64,000 nucleotides of DNA from Paracoccaceae bacterium (GCA_026989355.1 JALSJM010000005.1:62001-126000); one strand, 5' to 3'; positions 1-9,617 are shown, counted from the stretch's first letter. The notes: generated by a model not told the origin, from the letters alone. Numbers and translations are program-made.

Positions 1-296
1 AAATTGCCGGCCTCGAAACTGGCACGGATGATTGCCGCGAGGCGCGCGCGCGGCCCCTCGGCCAGGGCAAGCGCGGCCCGCACCCGGGTGCCATAGACGC
101 TCAGGATATGGCGCATGGCAGCGGTGAATATCTGCTCCTTGCCGCCGAAATAGTGATGCGCCAGCGCGCTTGAAACGCCGGCGCGGCGCGCGATCTGGCT
201 CACCGTCACATCCAGAGATCCCCTGTGGCCGATTTCGTGAATTGTGGCTTCAATCAGGGCCTCGCGGCGTATAGGCTCCATTCCAAGCTTGGGCAT
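1..296 (-). CDS. betI: BetI, TetR-family choline-responsive repressor (N-terminal part, cut by window edge)
   Basis: Only the first 98 codons lie in the window; the rest continues past base 1. Translating the minus strand from an ATG at 296 gives [18 protein letters not shown] followed by a TetR-type helix-turn-helix ending in [16 protein letters not shown], the region where BetI proteins are most conserved. BetI represses choline uptake and oxidation genes until choline is present. It is divergent from choXWV with an 80-bp gap that holds a perfect inverted repeat at 342-355, so autoregulation plus control of choX is the simple reading. The betA/betB oxidation genes are not in view and are probably just outside the left edge. 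Confidence 0.9.
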   Translation of the reverse strand, partial: MPKLGMEPIRREALIEATIHEIGHRGSLDVTVSQIARRAGVSSALAHHYFGGKEQIFTAAMRHILSVYGTRVRAALALAEGPRARLAAIIRASFEAGN

Positions 297-341
297 GTTT
301 CCTCCGAAAATGCTTGCCATGCCCGAAAATGCGCGCTTTTA

Positions 342-355
342 ATTGACTCGTCAAT
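342..355. promoter_or_regulatory. Operator-like palindrome between betI and choX, candidate BetI site
   Basis: ATTGAC-TC-GTCAAT is a perfect inverted repeat with 6-bp arms. It lies 22 bp before the choX start codon and 45 bp before the betI start codon, just upstream of the choX ribosome binding site (AGGGAG, 366-371). Position and symmetry fit a TetR-family operator that controls both divergent genes. Binding by BetI is inferred. Confidence 0.6.
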
Positions 356-376
356 CAAGAAAACAGGGAGCCGATC

Positions 377-1315
377 ATGACTTTCAGAAAAACCCTTGCG
401 GCCCTGGCCCTTGCCGCCCTTGCCGCACCCGCACAGGCCCAGGAGCCGGAAAGCTGCGCCAGGGTCACCTTTTCCGACGTGGGCTGGACCGACATCACCG
501 CCACCACCGCCGCCGCCAGCGAGGTGCTCGAAGCGCTCGGCTATGAAACCGAAACCAAGGTGCTGTCGGTGCCGGTCACCTATACCGCGCTTGCCCAGGG
601 GGATGTGGACGTGTTCCTGGGCAACTGGATGCCCACCATGGAAGCCGACATCGCCCCCTATCGCGAAGCCGGCACCGTGGATACGGTGCGCGCCAATCTC
701 GAAGGCGCCAAATATACCCTGGCCACCAACAAGGCCGGTGCCGATCTGGGCATCCGCGATTTCGCCGACATCGCCGGCCACCGGGATGCGCTTGACGGCA
801 AGATCTACGGCATCGAGCCCGGAAACGACGGCAACCGCCTGATCATGGACATGATCGCGCAGGATGCCTTCGGCCTGAAGGATTTCAGGCTGGTGGAAAG
901 TTCGGAACAGGGGATGCTGGCGCAGGTCGCGCGTGCCGGAAAGAAGAGCGAGCCGATCGTCTTTCTGGCGTGGGAGCCCCACCCGATGAACGCCAGTTTC
1001 GAGATCACCTACCTGACCGGCGGGGATGACTGGTTCGGCCCCGACTTCGGCGGCGCCACCGTTTACACCAACACCCGCGCGGGCTATGCGGAAGAATGCC
1101 CTGGTGTCGGAAAGTTCCTGCAGAATCTGGTCTTTTCGCTGCCGATGGAAAACGAGATCATGGGCGCCATCCTGAATGACGGCGAAGAGCCCCGCAAGGC
1201 GGCGCGGGCCTGGCTGAAGGCACACCCGGAAGTGGCGCTGAAATGGGTTGATGGCGTGACCGCCCGCGATGGCACGGACGGCGCCGAGGCCGTGAAGAAG
1301 GCGCTTGGTCTCTGA
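377..1315 (+). CDS. choX: Choline ABC transporter, periplasmic substrate-binding protein
   Basis: 312 aa with a classical signal peptide (about residues 1-22, ending AQAQE), then an OpuAC-type glycine betaine/choline-binding domain. Recognisable segments include FSDVGWTDITATTAAASEV, GDVDVFLGNWMPTME and a late FLAWEPHPMN stretch; aromatic residues of this kind form the cage for the quaternary amine in this family. It delivers choline to ChoW/ChoV at the inner membrane. First gene of choXWV, directly behind the BetI-like operator; AGGGAG sits 6 bases upstream of the ATG. The choline assignment rests on this sequence type and the betI neighbour. Confidence 0.92.
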   Translation: MTFRKTLAALALAALAAPAQAQEPESCARVTFSDVGWTDITATTAAASEVLEALGYETETKVLSVPVTYTALAQGDVDVFLGNWMPTMEADIAPYREAGTVDTVRANLEGAKYTLATNKAGADLGIRDFADIAGHRDALDGKIYGIEPGNDGNRLIMDMIAQDAFGLKDFRLVESSEQGMLAQVARAGKKSEPIVFLAWEPHPMNASFEITYLTGGDDWFGPDFGGATVYTNTRAGYAEECPGVGKFLQNLVFSLPMENEIMGAILNDGEEPRKAARAWLKAHPEVALKWVDGVTARDGTDGAEAVKKALGL

Positions 1316-1337
1316 CAACAGAACTCCCTGAAACCGT

Positions 1338-1360
1338 CCCTCGCCCGCGCCGGGCGGGGG
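1338..1360 (+). other. Intercistronic stem-loop between choX and choW
   Basis: Ten-base arms (1338-1347 and 1351-1360) pair fully, with one U-G wobble, around a 3-base loop. No T tract follows, so it is not a good terminator. It sits 22 bases after the choX stop. A hairpin here commonly protects the 3' end of the binding-protein mRNA so that it outnumbers the permease; this role is inferred. Confidence 0.55.
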
Positions 1361-1390
1361 GCTGCGCCCTGGCCAGAGGAGGGGCCGGCA

Positions 1391-2224
1391 ATGGAATGGC
1401 TGACCGAAACCAAGATCCCGATCGGCAGATATGCCAGGCGGGCGATCGACTGGCTTCAGGATACGGCCGCGCCCTTCTTCGACTGGCTGTCATGGGTTCT
1501 GGAACTGCTGATCGACAACATCCTGTGGCTGCTGCAGACCCCTCACCCGCTGGTCGTGATCGCGGGGTTCGTGGCCCTGGCCTGGATAGTGCAGCGCAGC
1601 TGGCAGGCGCCGCTGCTGGTGCTTCTGGGCTTTCTGTTCATCCTCAATCAGGGGTATTGGGAGGAAACCACCGAAAGCCTGACGCTGGTGCTGTCCTCCT
1701 GCGTGGTCTGCATGGGGCTGGGGGTGCCGATCGGAATTGCCGCGGCACATCGCCCGCGCCTTTACGGCGCCATGCGCCCGGTGCTCGATCTGATGCAGAC
1801 CCTGCCGGCCTTCGTCTATCTCATTCCGGCGATCATCTTCTTCGGCATCGGCATGGTGCCGGGGCTGATCGCCACGGTGATCTTCGTGCTACCTGCCCCG
1901 ATCCGCCTGACGCAGCTTGGCGTGGCCAGCACCCCGAAGGCGCTTCTGGAAGCAGCCGAAGCCTTTGGCGCCACCCCCCGCCAGCGGCTGTTCAAGGTTG
2001 AACTGCCCTGGGCCCTGCCCCAGATCATGACCGGCCTCAACCAGACGATCATGCTGTCGCTGTCGATGGTGGTGATCGCGGCGCTGGTGGGGGCCGACGG
2101 CCTGGGGGTGCCGGTGGTGCGGGCGCTCAATTCCGTCAATACCGCGCTTGGTTTCGAAAGCGGATTCATCATCGTGGTGGTGGCGGTAATGCTTGACCGG
2201 ATGCTGCGGATGGGGCGGAAATGA
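1391..2224 (+). CDS. choW: Choline ABC transporter, permease
   Basis: 277 aa and strongly hydrophobic, with about six membrane spans. It has the binding-protein-dependent permease fold: the cytoplasmic EAAEAFGATPRQRLFKVELP loop is the EAA motif that docks on the ATPase. A GAGGAGGGG Shine-Dalgarno (1376-1384) precedes the ATG. It overlaps choV through ATGA, which implies translational coupling. The family is the ProW/OpuAB type; with ChoX and ChoV it forms a choline/betaine importer in the inner membrane. Confidence 0.92.
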   Translation: MEWLTETKIPIGRYARRAIDWLQDTAAPFFDWLSWVLELLIDNILWLLQTPHPLVVIAGFVALAWIVQRSWQAPLLVLLGFLFILNQGYWEETTESLTLVLSSCVVCMGLGVPIGIAAAHRPRLYGAMRPVLDLMQTLPAFVYLIPAIIFFGIGMVPGLIATVIFVLPAPIRLTQLGVASTPKALLEAAEAFGATPRQRLFKVELPWALPQIMTGLNQTIMLSLSMVVIAALVGADGLGVPVVRALNSVNTALGFESGFIIVVVAVMLDRMLRMGRK

Positions 2225-3318
2225 GCGCGCCGGAACCGCCCGCCAATTCCCCCGGGGCGCGCCCGGCCGTGGTGTTCGAGAATGTCTCGATCGTGTTCGG
2301 CCCACGCCCCGAAAGCGCCCTGCCGCTGATGGACGCGGGGCGCTCACGCAGCGAAGTGCAGGAAGCCACCGGCCAGGTGCTGGGCGTGCATGACTGCACA
2401 CTCACCGTGCAAACGGGCGAAATCCTGGTGCTGATGGGGCTTTCGGGCTCGGGCAAGTCCACGCTGCTGCGGGCGGTGAACGGGCTCAACCCGGTAACGC
2501 GGGGGCGGGTGCTGGTGGATGACGGACAGCGCATGGTGGATGTCACCCATGCCGAGGCCGCCACCCTGCGCAGGCTCAGGCTTTCGCAGATTGCCATGGT
2601 ATTCCAGCAGTTCGCCCTGCTACCCTGGCGCAGCGTGCGCGAAAACGTGGGGCTGGGGCTTGAGCTGGGCGGCATGAGCCGCGCCGAACGCCGCGCGCGG
2701 GTTGCCGAACAGCTGGCCCTGGTGGGGCTTTCCGACTGGGCCGACCGGCGGGTTGACGAACTTTCCGGCGGCATGCAGCAGCGGGTGGGGCTGGCGCGCG
2801 CCTTTGCCACCCGTGCCCCGATCCTGCTGATGGACGAGCCGTTCTCGGCACTCGATCCCCTGATCCGCACCCACCTGCAGGACGAACTGCTGGCACTTCA
2901 GCGCAAGCTCAGACGCACCATCATCTTCGTCAGTCATGATCTGGACGAAGCCTTTCGCCTGGGCGACCGCATCGCCATCATGGAGGGCGGGCGGATCATC
3001 CAGTGCGGCACCCCGCGCGATATCTTCACCGCCCCGGCCAATGATTACGTGGCCGATTTCGTGGCCCACATGAATCCGCTTGGCGTGCTCACCGCGCGCG
3101 ACGTGATGGAACCGCTCGAAGATGGCGGCGCGGACAACACAACGGCCTGCGGGGCCGTCTCTGGCGAAACCCTGATCGGCGCGGTGATGGACGAGGTGCT
3201 GCAAACATCCCGCCCCTTTGCGGTGCACGAGAACGGCCGGGTGATCGGCCGGATCACGCCCCGGACGCTCCTGCGCGGGCTGCGCGCCACTCCCCGCAGC
3301 GGCAAGGCCCCCTCCTGA
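2221..3318 (+). CDS. choV: Choline ABC transporter, ATP-binding subunit
   Basis: 365 aa ATPase. Walker A is GLSGSGKST (residues 73-81), the signature is LSGGMQQRVGLARA, Walker B is ILLMDEPFSALDP, and the switch histidine is in VSHDLDEA. The N-terminal extension before Walker A and the C-terminal tail beyond residue 290 resemble ProV/ChoV, where the tail carries regulatory CBS-like sequence; here the tail is short (about 75 residues). The start codon overlaps the choW stop by ATGA. Last gene of the operon. Confidence 0.92.
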   Translation: MSAPEPPANSPGARPAVVFENVSIVFGPRPESALPLMDAGRSRSEVQEATGQVLGVHDCTLTVQTGEILVLMGLSGSGKSTLLRAVNGLNPVTRGRVLVDDGQRMVDVTHAEAATLRRLRLSQIAMVFQQFALLPWRSVRENVGLGLELGGMSRAERRARVAEQLALVGLSDWADRRVDELSGGMQQRVGLARAFATRAPILLMDEPFSALDPLIRTHLQDELLALQRKLRRTIIFVSHDLDEAFRLGDRIAIMEGGRIIQCGTPRDIFTAPANDYVADFVAHMNPLGVLTARDVMEPLEDGGADNTTACGAVSGETLIGAVMDEVLQTSRPFAVHENGRVIGRITPRTLLRGLRATPRSGKAPS

Positions 3319-3377
3319 GCGCCATCCGCCTCGCCCTGGCCGCCCCCTGATCGCCCTTGGCCGGACCACCTAGCTGC

Positions 3378-5027
3378 CTAGCTGCGCGCGCGCAACGCCC
3401 GGCGCATGATCTTGCCGGTTGCCGTCATCGGCAGGCTTTCGGCCCAGTGAATGCACCGCGGCGCCACATGGGGCGAAACCTTCCTGCGCACCCGTGCGAT
3501 CAGCGCCCGTGCCAGTTCCTCGCTGCCCCGCAAACCGGCACGCAACACCACATGAGCCTCCACGACTTCGGTGCGCAGATCGTCGGGCACGCCAACCGCC
3601 GCCGCCATCACCACATCGGGATGGGCGGCAAGACAGCTTTCGATTTCGGAAGGGCCGATACGATAGCCGGCCGAGGTGATCACGTCGTCATCCCGGCTGA
3701 CATAGGTGAAAAAGCCCGCGCCGTCGCGCAGACCCAGATCGCCGGTGCGCAGCCAGCCATTGACAAACTTCGATTCCTGCGCGTCGGGGCGGTTCCAGTA
3801 TGAAAGCATCATCACCGGATCGGGCGCGCGCACCGCGATCTCGCCCACCTCGCCATCGCCCAGCACCTGCCCCCGCGCACCGACGATCGCCACCTCATGC
3901 CCCGGCACGACACGCCCCATGGCACCTTCGGGGGTTTCGAACAGCGCATTGCACGAGGAAATCACCAGGTTGCACTCGGTCTGACCATAGATTTCGTTGA
4001 CGCTTGCGCCCATTGCATCACGTGCCCATTCGCGCAGCCCCGCACCCAGGCTTTCGCCGCCCGAACTGACGGTGCGCACCACCATCCCCGCAGGCATCCC
4101 GCCCGGCGATCGCATCGCCCCCTGCATCATCCGCAGCGCCGTAGGCGGCAGGAACAGATTGCGCACCCCCTGCCCCGCGATCAGGGCAAAGGCCGCCTCG
4201 GGATCGAACCTGCGCATCCGGTGCCCCAGCAACGGCACCCCGTGCAACAGGCAGGGCAGCGCCAGGTTCATCAGCCCGCCGATCCAGGCCCAGTCGGCCG
4301 GCGTCCAGCCGCGATCGCCGGGGCGGGGGAAGAATTCGTGATGCAGTTCGACTGCCGGCAGATGACCGATCAGCACCCGGTGGCCGTGCAGCACCCCCTT
4401 GGGCGGGCCGGTGGTGCCCGAGGTATAGACCAGAAGCGCCGGGTCGCCGGGGCCGGTCTGCACCGGTTGCGCAAGCGGCGCGGCGGCCGCGATCTCGGCG
4501 TGGAAATCGCGGGCGCCGGCAGGAGCGCCGTCGATGCAGAAAACCTCGGCTAGGTCGGGCAGATCAGCGCGTATCGACGCCAGCTTCTCGAAGTTGTCGC
4601 GGTCCGTCACCACCATCCGCGCACCGGCATCCGCCAGACGGTATTGCAGCGCATCGGGGCCGAAGGGCGTGAACAGGGGCAGGGTGACAGCGCCAAGTTT
4701 CCATGCGGCAAAATGGGTGATCAGCACTTCGGGTGCCTGCGCCAGCAGGATGGCAACGCGGTCGCCCCGCTCCAGCCCCCGCGCCGCCAGTGCCCGGGCC
4801 AGCCGCGCCGCCTGTTCCTCGAACGCGCCATAGGTGAAATGATGCTCCCGCCCATCGGCTGCCAGATGGATGAGCGCCAGACGCCCGGGTTCGGCAAGCG
4901 CCCAGCGGGTGCAACAGGCCTCGGCCATGTTGAAGCGTGATGGCAGATCCCAGCGAAACCCCGCGCGCAACGCCTCCCAGGCTTCAACGCCGCCTCCCGA
5001 AGGGCGCTTCCCGAAAAACATGCCCAT
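3378..5027 (-). CDS. AMP-dependent acyl-CoA synthetase (acetyl/medium-chain type)
   Basis: 549 aa member of the ANL adenylating enzymes, which activate a carboxylic acid to acyl-AMP and then to acyl-CoA. The P-loop-like motif reads LVYTSGTTGPPKGV, the A5 motif is EIYGQTECN, the A7 hinge region is WLRTGDLG, and the catalytic lysine of the A10 motif is K539 in TATGKIMRR near the C-terminus. GGAGAGAAG lies upstream of the ATG at 5027; an in-frame ATG at 5021 is the only close alternative. It is transcribed alone, convergent with choV. The substrate cannot be read from sequence; acetate, propionate or a medium-chain acid are all possible. Confidence 0.85.
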   Translation of the reverse strand: MGMFFGKRPSGGGVEAWEALRAGFRWDLPSRFNMAEACCTRWALAEPGRLALIHLAADGREHHFTYGAFEEQAARLARALAARGLERGDRVAILLAQAPEVLITHFAAWKLGAVTLPLFTPFGPDALQYRLADAGARMVVTDRDNFEKLASIRADLPDLAEVFCIDGAPAGARDFHAEIAAAAPLAQPVQTGPGDPALLVYTSGTTGPPKGVLHGHRVLIGHLPAVELHHEFFPRPGDRGWTPADWAWIGGLMNLALPCLLHGVPLLGHRMRRFDPEAAFALIAGQGVRNLFLPPTALRMMQGAMRSPGGMPAGMVVRTVSSGGESLGAGLREWARDAMGASVNEIYGQTECNLVISSCNALFETPEGAMGRVVPGHEVAIVGARGQVLGDGEVGEIAVRAPDPVMMLSYWNRPDAQESKFVNGWLRTGDLGLRDGAGFFTYVSRDDDVITSAGYRIGPSEIESCLAAHPDVVMAAAVGVPDDLRTEVVEAHVVLRAGLRGSEELARALIARVRRKVSPHVAPRCIHWAESLPMTATGKIMRRALRARS

Positions 5028-5146
5028 GCGCTTCTCTCCGTCTTTCCTGCGGCCCTGTTTTCCTGCTGCAAGGCTAGGCTACAACCGCCCCCCGCTCAAT
5101 GCCATTCGCGCTTGCCATACCCGCACCCGGGGCGTAACCTTATGCC

Positions 5147-6160
5147 ATGGAAAGCGCACCCTCCCTCGTTGATCCGTTCCGGCGGGCCATCACCTATCTG
5201 CGCGTGTCGGTCACCGACCGTTGCGATTTTCGCTGTGTCTACTGCATGAGCGAAAACATGACCTTTCTGCCCAAGCGGGATCTGCTGACCCTTGAAGAGC
5301 TTGACCGGCTGTGTTCGGCCTTCGTGGGGCTTGGCGTGCGCAAGCTGCGCATCACCGGGGGCGAACCGCTGGTGCGCCGGGGCATCATGACATTCTTCAA
5401 CGCCATGGGCCGGCATCTGGAAAGTGGCGCGCTTGACGAGCTGACGCTCACCACGAACGGTTCGCAGATGCACCGTTTCGCAAATGATCTGGCAGCCGCC
5501 GGCGTGCGACGCGTCAACATTTCGCTCGATACGCTCGACGAAAGGAAATTCGCCCGTATCACCCGCTGGGGCCGCCTGAGCCAGGTGCTGAAGGGGATCG
5601 ACGCGGCCCAGGCCGCGGGATTGCGGGTGAAGATCAATACCGTGGCCCTGAAGGGTTTCAACGAAGACGAACTCTTTACCCTTCAGGAGTGGTGCGCCGC
5701 GCGCGACATGGACCTTACCTTCATCGAGGTAATGCCCATGGGTGATATCGGCAACGAGGAACGCCTCGATCAATACTGGTCGCTGAAGGAGCTGCGCGCC
5801 CGCCTCGAAGAGCGATTCACCGTTACCGACCTGGCCGAACGCTCGGGGGGGCCGGCCACCTACGTGCGGCTTCACGAAACCGGGCAGAAGATCGGCTTCA
5901 TCACCCCCCTTTCCCACAATTTCTGCGAAAGCTGCAACCGGGTGCGCATCACCTGCACCGGCGAGATCTATACCTGCCTCGGACAGGAGGGCAAGGCCGA
6001 CCTGCGCGCACCGCTGCGCGCCCACCCGGAAGACGACGCCCCCCTGATCGCCGCCATCCGCGCCGCCATCGCCACCAAGCCGAAGGGGCACGATTTCGAT
6101 TATTCGCGCGGCGATGTCACGGGCCGCATGAGCCGCCACATGAGCCACACCGGCGGCTGA
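5147..6160 (+). CDS. moaA: GTP 3',8-cyclase, molybdenum cofactor biosynthesis
   Basis: 337 aa radical SAM enzyme that starts Moco synthesis by rearranging GTP. The SAM-cluster cysteines are C26, C30 and C33 (CDFRCVYC). The second cluster that binds GTP is in the C-terminal part ([12 protein letters not shown], then YTCLGQ). The chain ends in Gly-Gly, as functional MoaA must for activation of 5'-deoxyadenosine chemistry. It stands alone between oppositely oriented neighbours. Moco made here would be needed by SoxC, encoded further along in this window. Confidence 0.96.
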   Translation: MESAPSLVDPFRRAITYLRVSVTDRCDFRCVYCMSENMTFLPKRDLLTLEELDRLCSAFVGLGVRKLRITGGEPLVRRGIMTFFNAMGRHLESGALDELTLTTNGSQMHRFANDLAAAGVRRVNISLDTLDERKFARITRWGRLSQVLKGIDAAQAAGLRVKINTVALKGFNEDELFTLQEWCAARDMDLTFIEVMPMGDIGNEERLDQYWSLKELRARLEERFTVTDLAERSGGPATYVRLHETGQKIGFITPLSHNFCESCNRVRITCTGEIYTCLGQEGKADLRAPLRAHPEDDAPLIAAIRAAIATKPKGHDFDYSRGDVTGRMSRHMSHTGG

Positions 6161-6279
6161 ACGGTTCCTGCGGCAACATCCCGCCGCAACCGCACCGCGA
6201 TCCCCCGAGGGGCCCCGGCCCTCCCGGCCTTGTCACCGATCCTGCAGATATCCCTGCCGAAGTCATCCGACCCCGCCGC

Positions 6280-7026
6280 TCAGCCCCGCCGGTAGCGTTG
6301 CACAAAATTGTGCAGGATCTTCCCCGGCGCTTCGGCATTCACACCCTGCAACGCACGGATCAGATCGTCGGCCTCATCGGGCGCGAAATAACCGTGGTTG
6401 CGGTAAAGGCGGATGCGCCGTTCGAACACCGCCGCATCGGCCTCGGGGTGGAACTGGGTGGCATAGACGTTTTTGCCATGCCGCACCATCTGGAACGGGC
6501 AGGAATCCGAACGCACCAGATCCACGCAGCCCGCGGGCAGGCACTGCAGCGCCTCCTTGTGCCCCACCAGCGCCGTGAAGGCCTGCGGCAACCCCGCCAG
6601 CAGCGGATCGCATGCACCCTGCCCGGTGATCTCGCAGCTTGCCGCCCCCACCGGCTCGGCCCATCTTTCCTTGCTCACGGCGCCCGGCCCGCCCAGATGC
6701 GCACCCAGGATCCCGATCCCGTAACAGCAGCCCAGAAAGGGAAAATCCTCGTCCGTGATCTGCGGCATCAGCCCCATGATCGCGGCCTCGATCGCGGCCT
6801 CCAGCGGATCCCTGGTCTCGGGCGGGTCGGAAACGCAGCCCGGCCCGCCGCCCACGATCACGCCGCTGTAATCATGCAGATCGAGGTCCGGCGGCAGCGG
6901 CTCCTGGTCCAGGCGGATGCGGCGCACCTCGCCCGAACCAAGCCCGCCCTTTTCCAGGAAGGCACGGAATTCGTCGTCGGCGGCCTCGCCCTCGGGGCGC
7001 AGCTGCAGGATCAGGAACGGCTTCAT
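6280..7026 (-). CDS. Class I glutamine amidotransferase-like protein
   Basis: 248 aa. The nucleophile elbow is LGCCYGIG with C101 as candidate nucleophile, and the His-Glu pair is H193/E195 in ATQFHPEAD, so the triad is complete. It resembles stand-alone GMP-synthase-like GATase domains (the GuaA_1 group) rather than a domain fused to a synthetase. The start at 7026 gives MKPFLILQLRPEG, the usual family N-terminus; upstream in-frame codons run into unrelated sequence. The partner enzyme or substrate is unknown. Confidence 0.8.
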   Translation of the reverse strand: MKPFLILQLRPEGEAADDEFRAFLEKGGLGSGEVRRIRLDQEPLPPDLDLHDYSGVIVGGGPGCVSDPPETRDPLEAAIEAAIMGLMPQITDEDFPFLGCCYGIGILGAHLGGPGAVSKERWAEPVGAASCEITGQGACDPLLAGLPQAFTALVGHKEALQCLPAGCVDLVRSDSCPFQMVRHGKNVYATQFHPEADAAVFERRIRLYRNHGYFAPDEADDLIRALQGVNAEAPGKILHNFVQRYRRG

Positions 7027-7069
7027 CGCCGCCCGCCTTTCGCGTTGCGCGCCCGCATGCACCCCGCCC

Positions 7070-8233
7070 TCACGATACCGGCATCCGGCTTTCCACCACC
7101 TCGGCCCACCAGCTGCAGCCGGCGGGGATGGCTTCATCGTTGAAATCGTATTTCGGGTGATGGACCATCGCCGTATCGCCATTGCCCACGAGGATATAGG
7201 CACCGGGGCGGGCTTCGAGCATGAAGGCGAAATCCTCGCCCCCCATGATCTGGGGCGCCGGGCCACAGGCCCCCGTCACCTTTTCCGCAACCGCGGCGGC
7301 AAATTCGGTCTGCTCCTCGGCATTCGCCATTACCGGATAACCGCGCGTGTAGGCCACCCGTGCCACGGCACCGAAAGCCTCGGCCGTGCGTTCGCAGACC
7401 TCCTTCAGCCGTTTCTCGGCCATGTCGCGCACCTCGGGATCAAGCGTGCGCACCGTGCCGCGCAGGATCGCCTTCTGGGGAATCACGTTGTGGGCCCCGG
7501 TATCGGTTCTGAAGGATGTAACGGAGACCACCAGCTGTTTCAGCGGATCAAGGTTGCGACTGACGATCGACTGAAGCGCCACCACGATGTGAGAGGCTGC
7601 AAGCGTGGTATCCACCGTGGTATGCGGCATGGCGGCATGGCCGCCCTTGCCTTCGACCTTGATCTCGAATTCATCCGCCGAAGCGAAGAAGGGCCCCGGG
7701 CGGATCGCGAACTGGCCCACGGGAAAGCCCGGCATGTTGTGCATGCCATAGACCTCATCGATCCCGAAGCGTTCCATCAGCCCGTCGTCCACCATTTCCT
7801 TGCCGCCGCCGCCGCCTTCTTCGGCGGGCTGGAAGATGACCACTGCGGTGCCATCGAAATTGCGGGTTTCGGCCAGGTATTTCGCCGCACCGAGCAGCAT
7901 CGCGGTGTGGCCGTCATGGCCGCAGGCGTGCATCTTTCCGGGCACCTTGCTGGCATGGGGCAGGCCGGTGGCCTCTTCGATGGGCAGCGCATCCATGTCG
8001 GCGCGCAGGCCGATCACCCGGCCCGAATCATTCCGGCGGCCGCGGATCACCCCCACCACGCCGGTGCGGCCGATCCCGGTTACCACCTCGTCAACACCGA
8101 ATTCCTTCAGCTTCTGCGCCACGAAGGCGGCGGTTTCATGGGTATCGAACAGAAGCTCGGGATTTTCGTGCAGATGACGGCGCCAGGCGGTGATTTCAGC
8201 CTGCATCTCGGCGAAACGGTTCTTGATCGGCAT
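7070..8233 (-). CDS. M20 family amidohydrolase (aminoacylase/hippurate hydrolase type)
   Basis: 387 aa zinc peptidase-fold enzyme that removes acyl groups from N-acyl amino acids. Metal-site motifs include MHACGHDGHTAML and the catalytic PAEEGGGG region, followed by the YGMHNMPG segment typical of the HipO/AbgB/IAA-amidohydrolase branch. The ATG at 8233 is preferred over the one at 8251 because it lies just after the argE-like stop (8239) and has GGGAG upstream. It is co-transcribed with the upstream M20 gene, next to a divergent peptide importer, which suggests shared use of imported peptides or acyl-amino acids. Confidence 0.87.
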   Translation of the reverse strand: MPIKNRFAEMQAEITAWRRHLHENPELLFDTHETAAFVAQKLKEFGVDEVVTGIGRTGVVGVIRGRRNDSGRVIGLRADMDALPIEEATGLPHASKVPGKMHACGHDGHTAMLLGAAKYLAETRNFDGTAVVIFQPAEEGGGGGKEMVDDGLMERFGIDEVYGMHNMPGFPVGQFAIRPGPFFASADEFEIKVEGKGGHAAMPHTTVDTTLAASHIVVALQSIVSRNLDPLKQLVVSVTSFRTDTGAHNVIPQKAILRGTVRTLDPEVRDMAEKRLKEVCERTAEAFGAVARVAYTRGYPVMANAEEQTEFAAAVAEKVTGACGPAPQIMGGEDFAFMLEARPGAYILVGNGDTAMVHHPKYDFNDEAIPAGCSWWAEVVESRMPVS

Positions 8234-8238
8234 GTTGC

Positions 8239-9411
8239 TTACTCCCTGCAAAGATCGTCGATCAGGCGGGCCATGAAGGCGGCTCCCTTCTCGAACTGTG
8301 CGATTTCCAGATATTCATCGGCCTGATGGGCCCGGGCAATGTTGCCGGGGCCGCAGACGATGGCGCTCATGCCCGCCTGCTGGAACTGCCCGGCCTCGGC
8401 GCCGTAGGAAACGTAATGGCGCGCGTTCTCGCCCGTCAGACGGCGCACCAGGGTTTCGGCGGCGCCATCGGGTTCGGGGCGAAGCGCGGGCACCTCGAAC
8501 ACCTCGGTTATGTCAATCCCGGTTTCAGGGCGCACCGCCCGCATTGCCGCCTCGATACGCTCCGCCTCCTCCAGGAAGGCGCGCCGCCAATCTGCCGGAT
8601 CCTCATCGGGCAGCACCCGCATGGCCAGAACGAAGCGGCAATCCCTTGCGGTAATGTTGTGGGCGGTGCCACCCGTGATCCGGCCCACATGCAGCGTGGT
8701 GAAGGGGGGATCGAACAGGGCGGCGGTTTCGCCCGGAGGGCTTGCGGCATTGGCCTCGTTCATGCGGTTGGCCCATTCGATCAGCCGTGCGCCCTGCATC
8801 ACCGCAGATACCCCCCGGTGCAGAAGCGACGAGTGCACCTCGTAACCGCGCAGGTGCACGTCATAGCCATAGCCGCCCTTGTGGCCGCAGACCGGCTGCA
8901 TCATCGTCGGTTCGCCGATGATCGCGGCGCGGGGCGGCGGCAGGGCCTTCTGCATCGCGGAGATCAGCGCGGGAGCGGCAAGACAACCCACTTCCTCGTC
9001 ATGGGAAAGGGCGATCTGCAGAGGATGTTTCAGATCGCCCCGGCGCGCATCTGCCGCGGCAAGCGCGGCCAGTGCCAGCGCATCGAATCCCTTCATGTCA
9101 CAGGTGCCGCGGCCATGGAGGCGGCCGTTGCGTTCGGTCAGCCGGAAGGGATCGCTGTGCCATTCCTGCCCCTCGACCGGCACCACGTCGGTATGTCCTG
9201 AAAGCACCACGCCGCCGGATACGGCGGGGCCGACCTGCGCGAACAGGCTGGCCTTGGTGCGCTCGGCGTTCCACACCCGGTGCATTTCGATCCCCCGCGC
9301 GCCGAGCCAGGCCCCGACCCACTCCACCAGATCGAGGTTCGGGCGGTCGCTTACCGTCGGGAAGGCCACCAGGCGCTCCAGAATTCCACGGGCGGTTTCC
9401 GCGATTTCCAT
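8239..9411 (-). CDS. argE: Acetylornithine deacetylase (ArgE-like, M20)
   Basis: 390 aa. M20 metal-site motifs are SGHTDVVPV and GRGTCDMKGFDA, with the catalytic glutamate in HDEEVGCLAAP. The overall pattern, including AVSYGAEAGQFQ-like sequence near the C-terminus (YVSYGAEAGQFQ), is that of alphaproteobacterial ArgE, which hydrolyses N-acetyl-ornithine in arginine synthesis. Many Rhodobacterales use ArgJ, so a catabolic role on imported acyl-amino acids is also possible, and the neighbouring M20 gene and peptide importer fit that. A 206-bp divergent promoter region separates it from the importer. Confidence 0.83.
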   Translation of the reverse strand: MEIAETARGILERLVAFPTVSDRPNLDLVEWVGAWLGARGIEMHRVWNAERTKASLFAQVGPAVSGGVVLSGHTDVVPVEGQEWHSDPFRLTERNGRLHGRGTCDMKGFDALALAALAAADARRGDLKHPLQIALSHDEEVGCLAAPALISAMQKALPPPRAAIIGEPTMMQPVCGHKGGYGYDVHLRGYEVHSSLLHRGVSAVMQGARLIEWANRMNEANAASPPGETAALFDPPFTTLHVGRITGGTAHNITARDCRFVLAMRVLPDEDPADWRRAFLEEAERIEAAMRAVRPETGIDITEVFEVPALRPEPDGAAETLVRRLTGENARHYVSYGAEAGQFQQAGMSAIVCGPGNIARAHQADEYLEIAQFEKGAAFMARLIDDLCRE

Positions 9412-9617
9412 TTTCGTCTTGCTCCCGGATATCGGCCCGCAGGTTGCGCCCGGGCGGCGGCAAGGTCAAGCGGGTTGCGCGGATGACGCGAAGTCGCTCG
9501 GAACCCGGCCGGATTTTCGGTTGAAGCAAAAGGATTTCCTGCTAACGTCAGGCCACAAACGAGAACGCGGCGGTGAAATGCGCCGCGCCATGGAAATACC
9601 TCTGGGGGGAACCGAAC

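Noticed and set aside
254-1318. Long open frame on the minus strand opposite choX
   Set aside because: It mirrors the codon pattern of choX, has no ribosome site and no family features, and overlaps betI. Long antisense frames are expected in GC-rich DNA.
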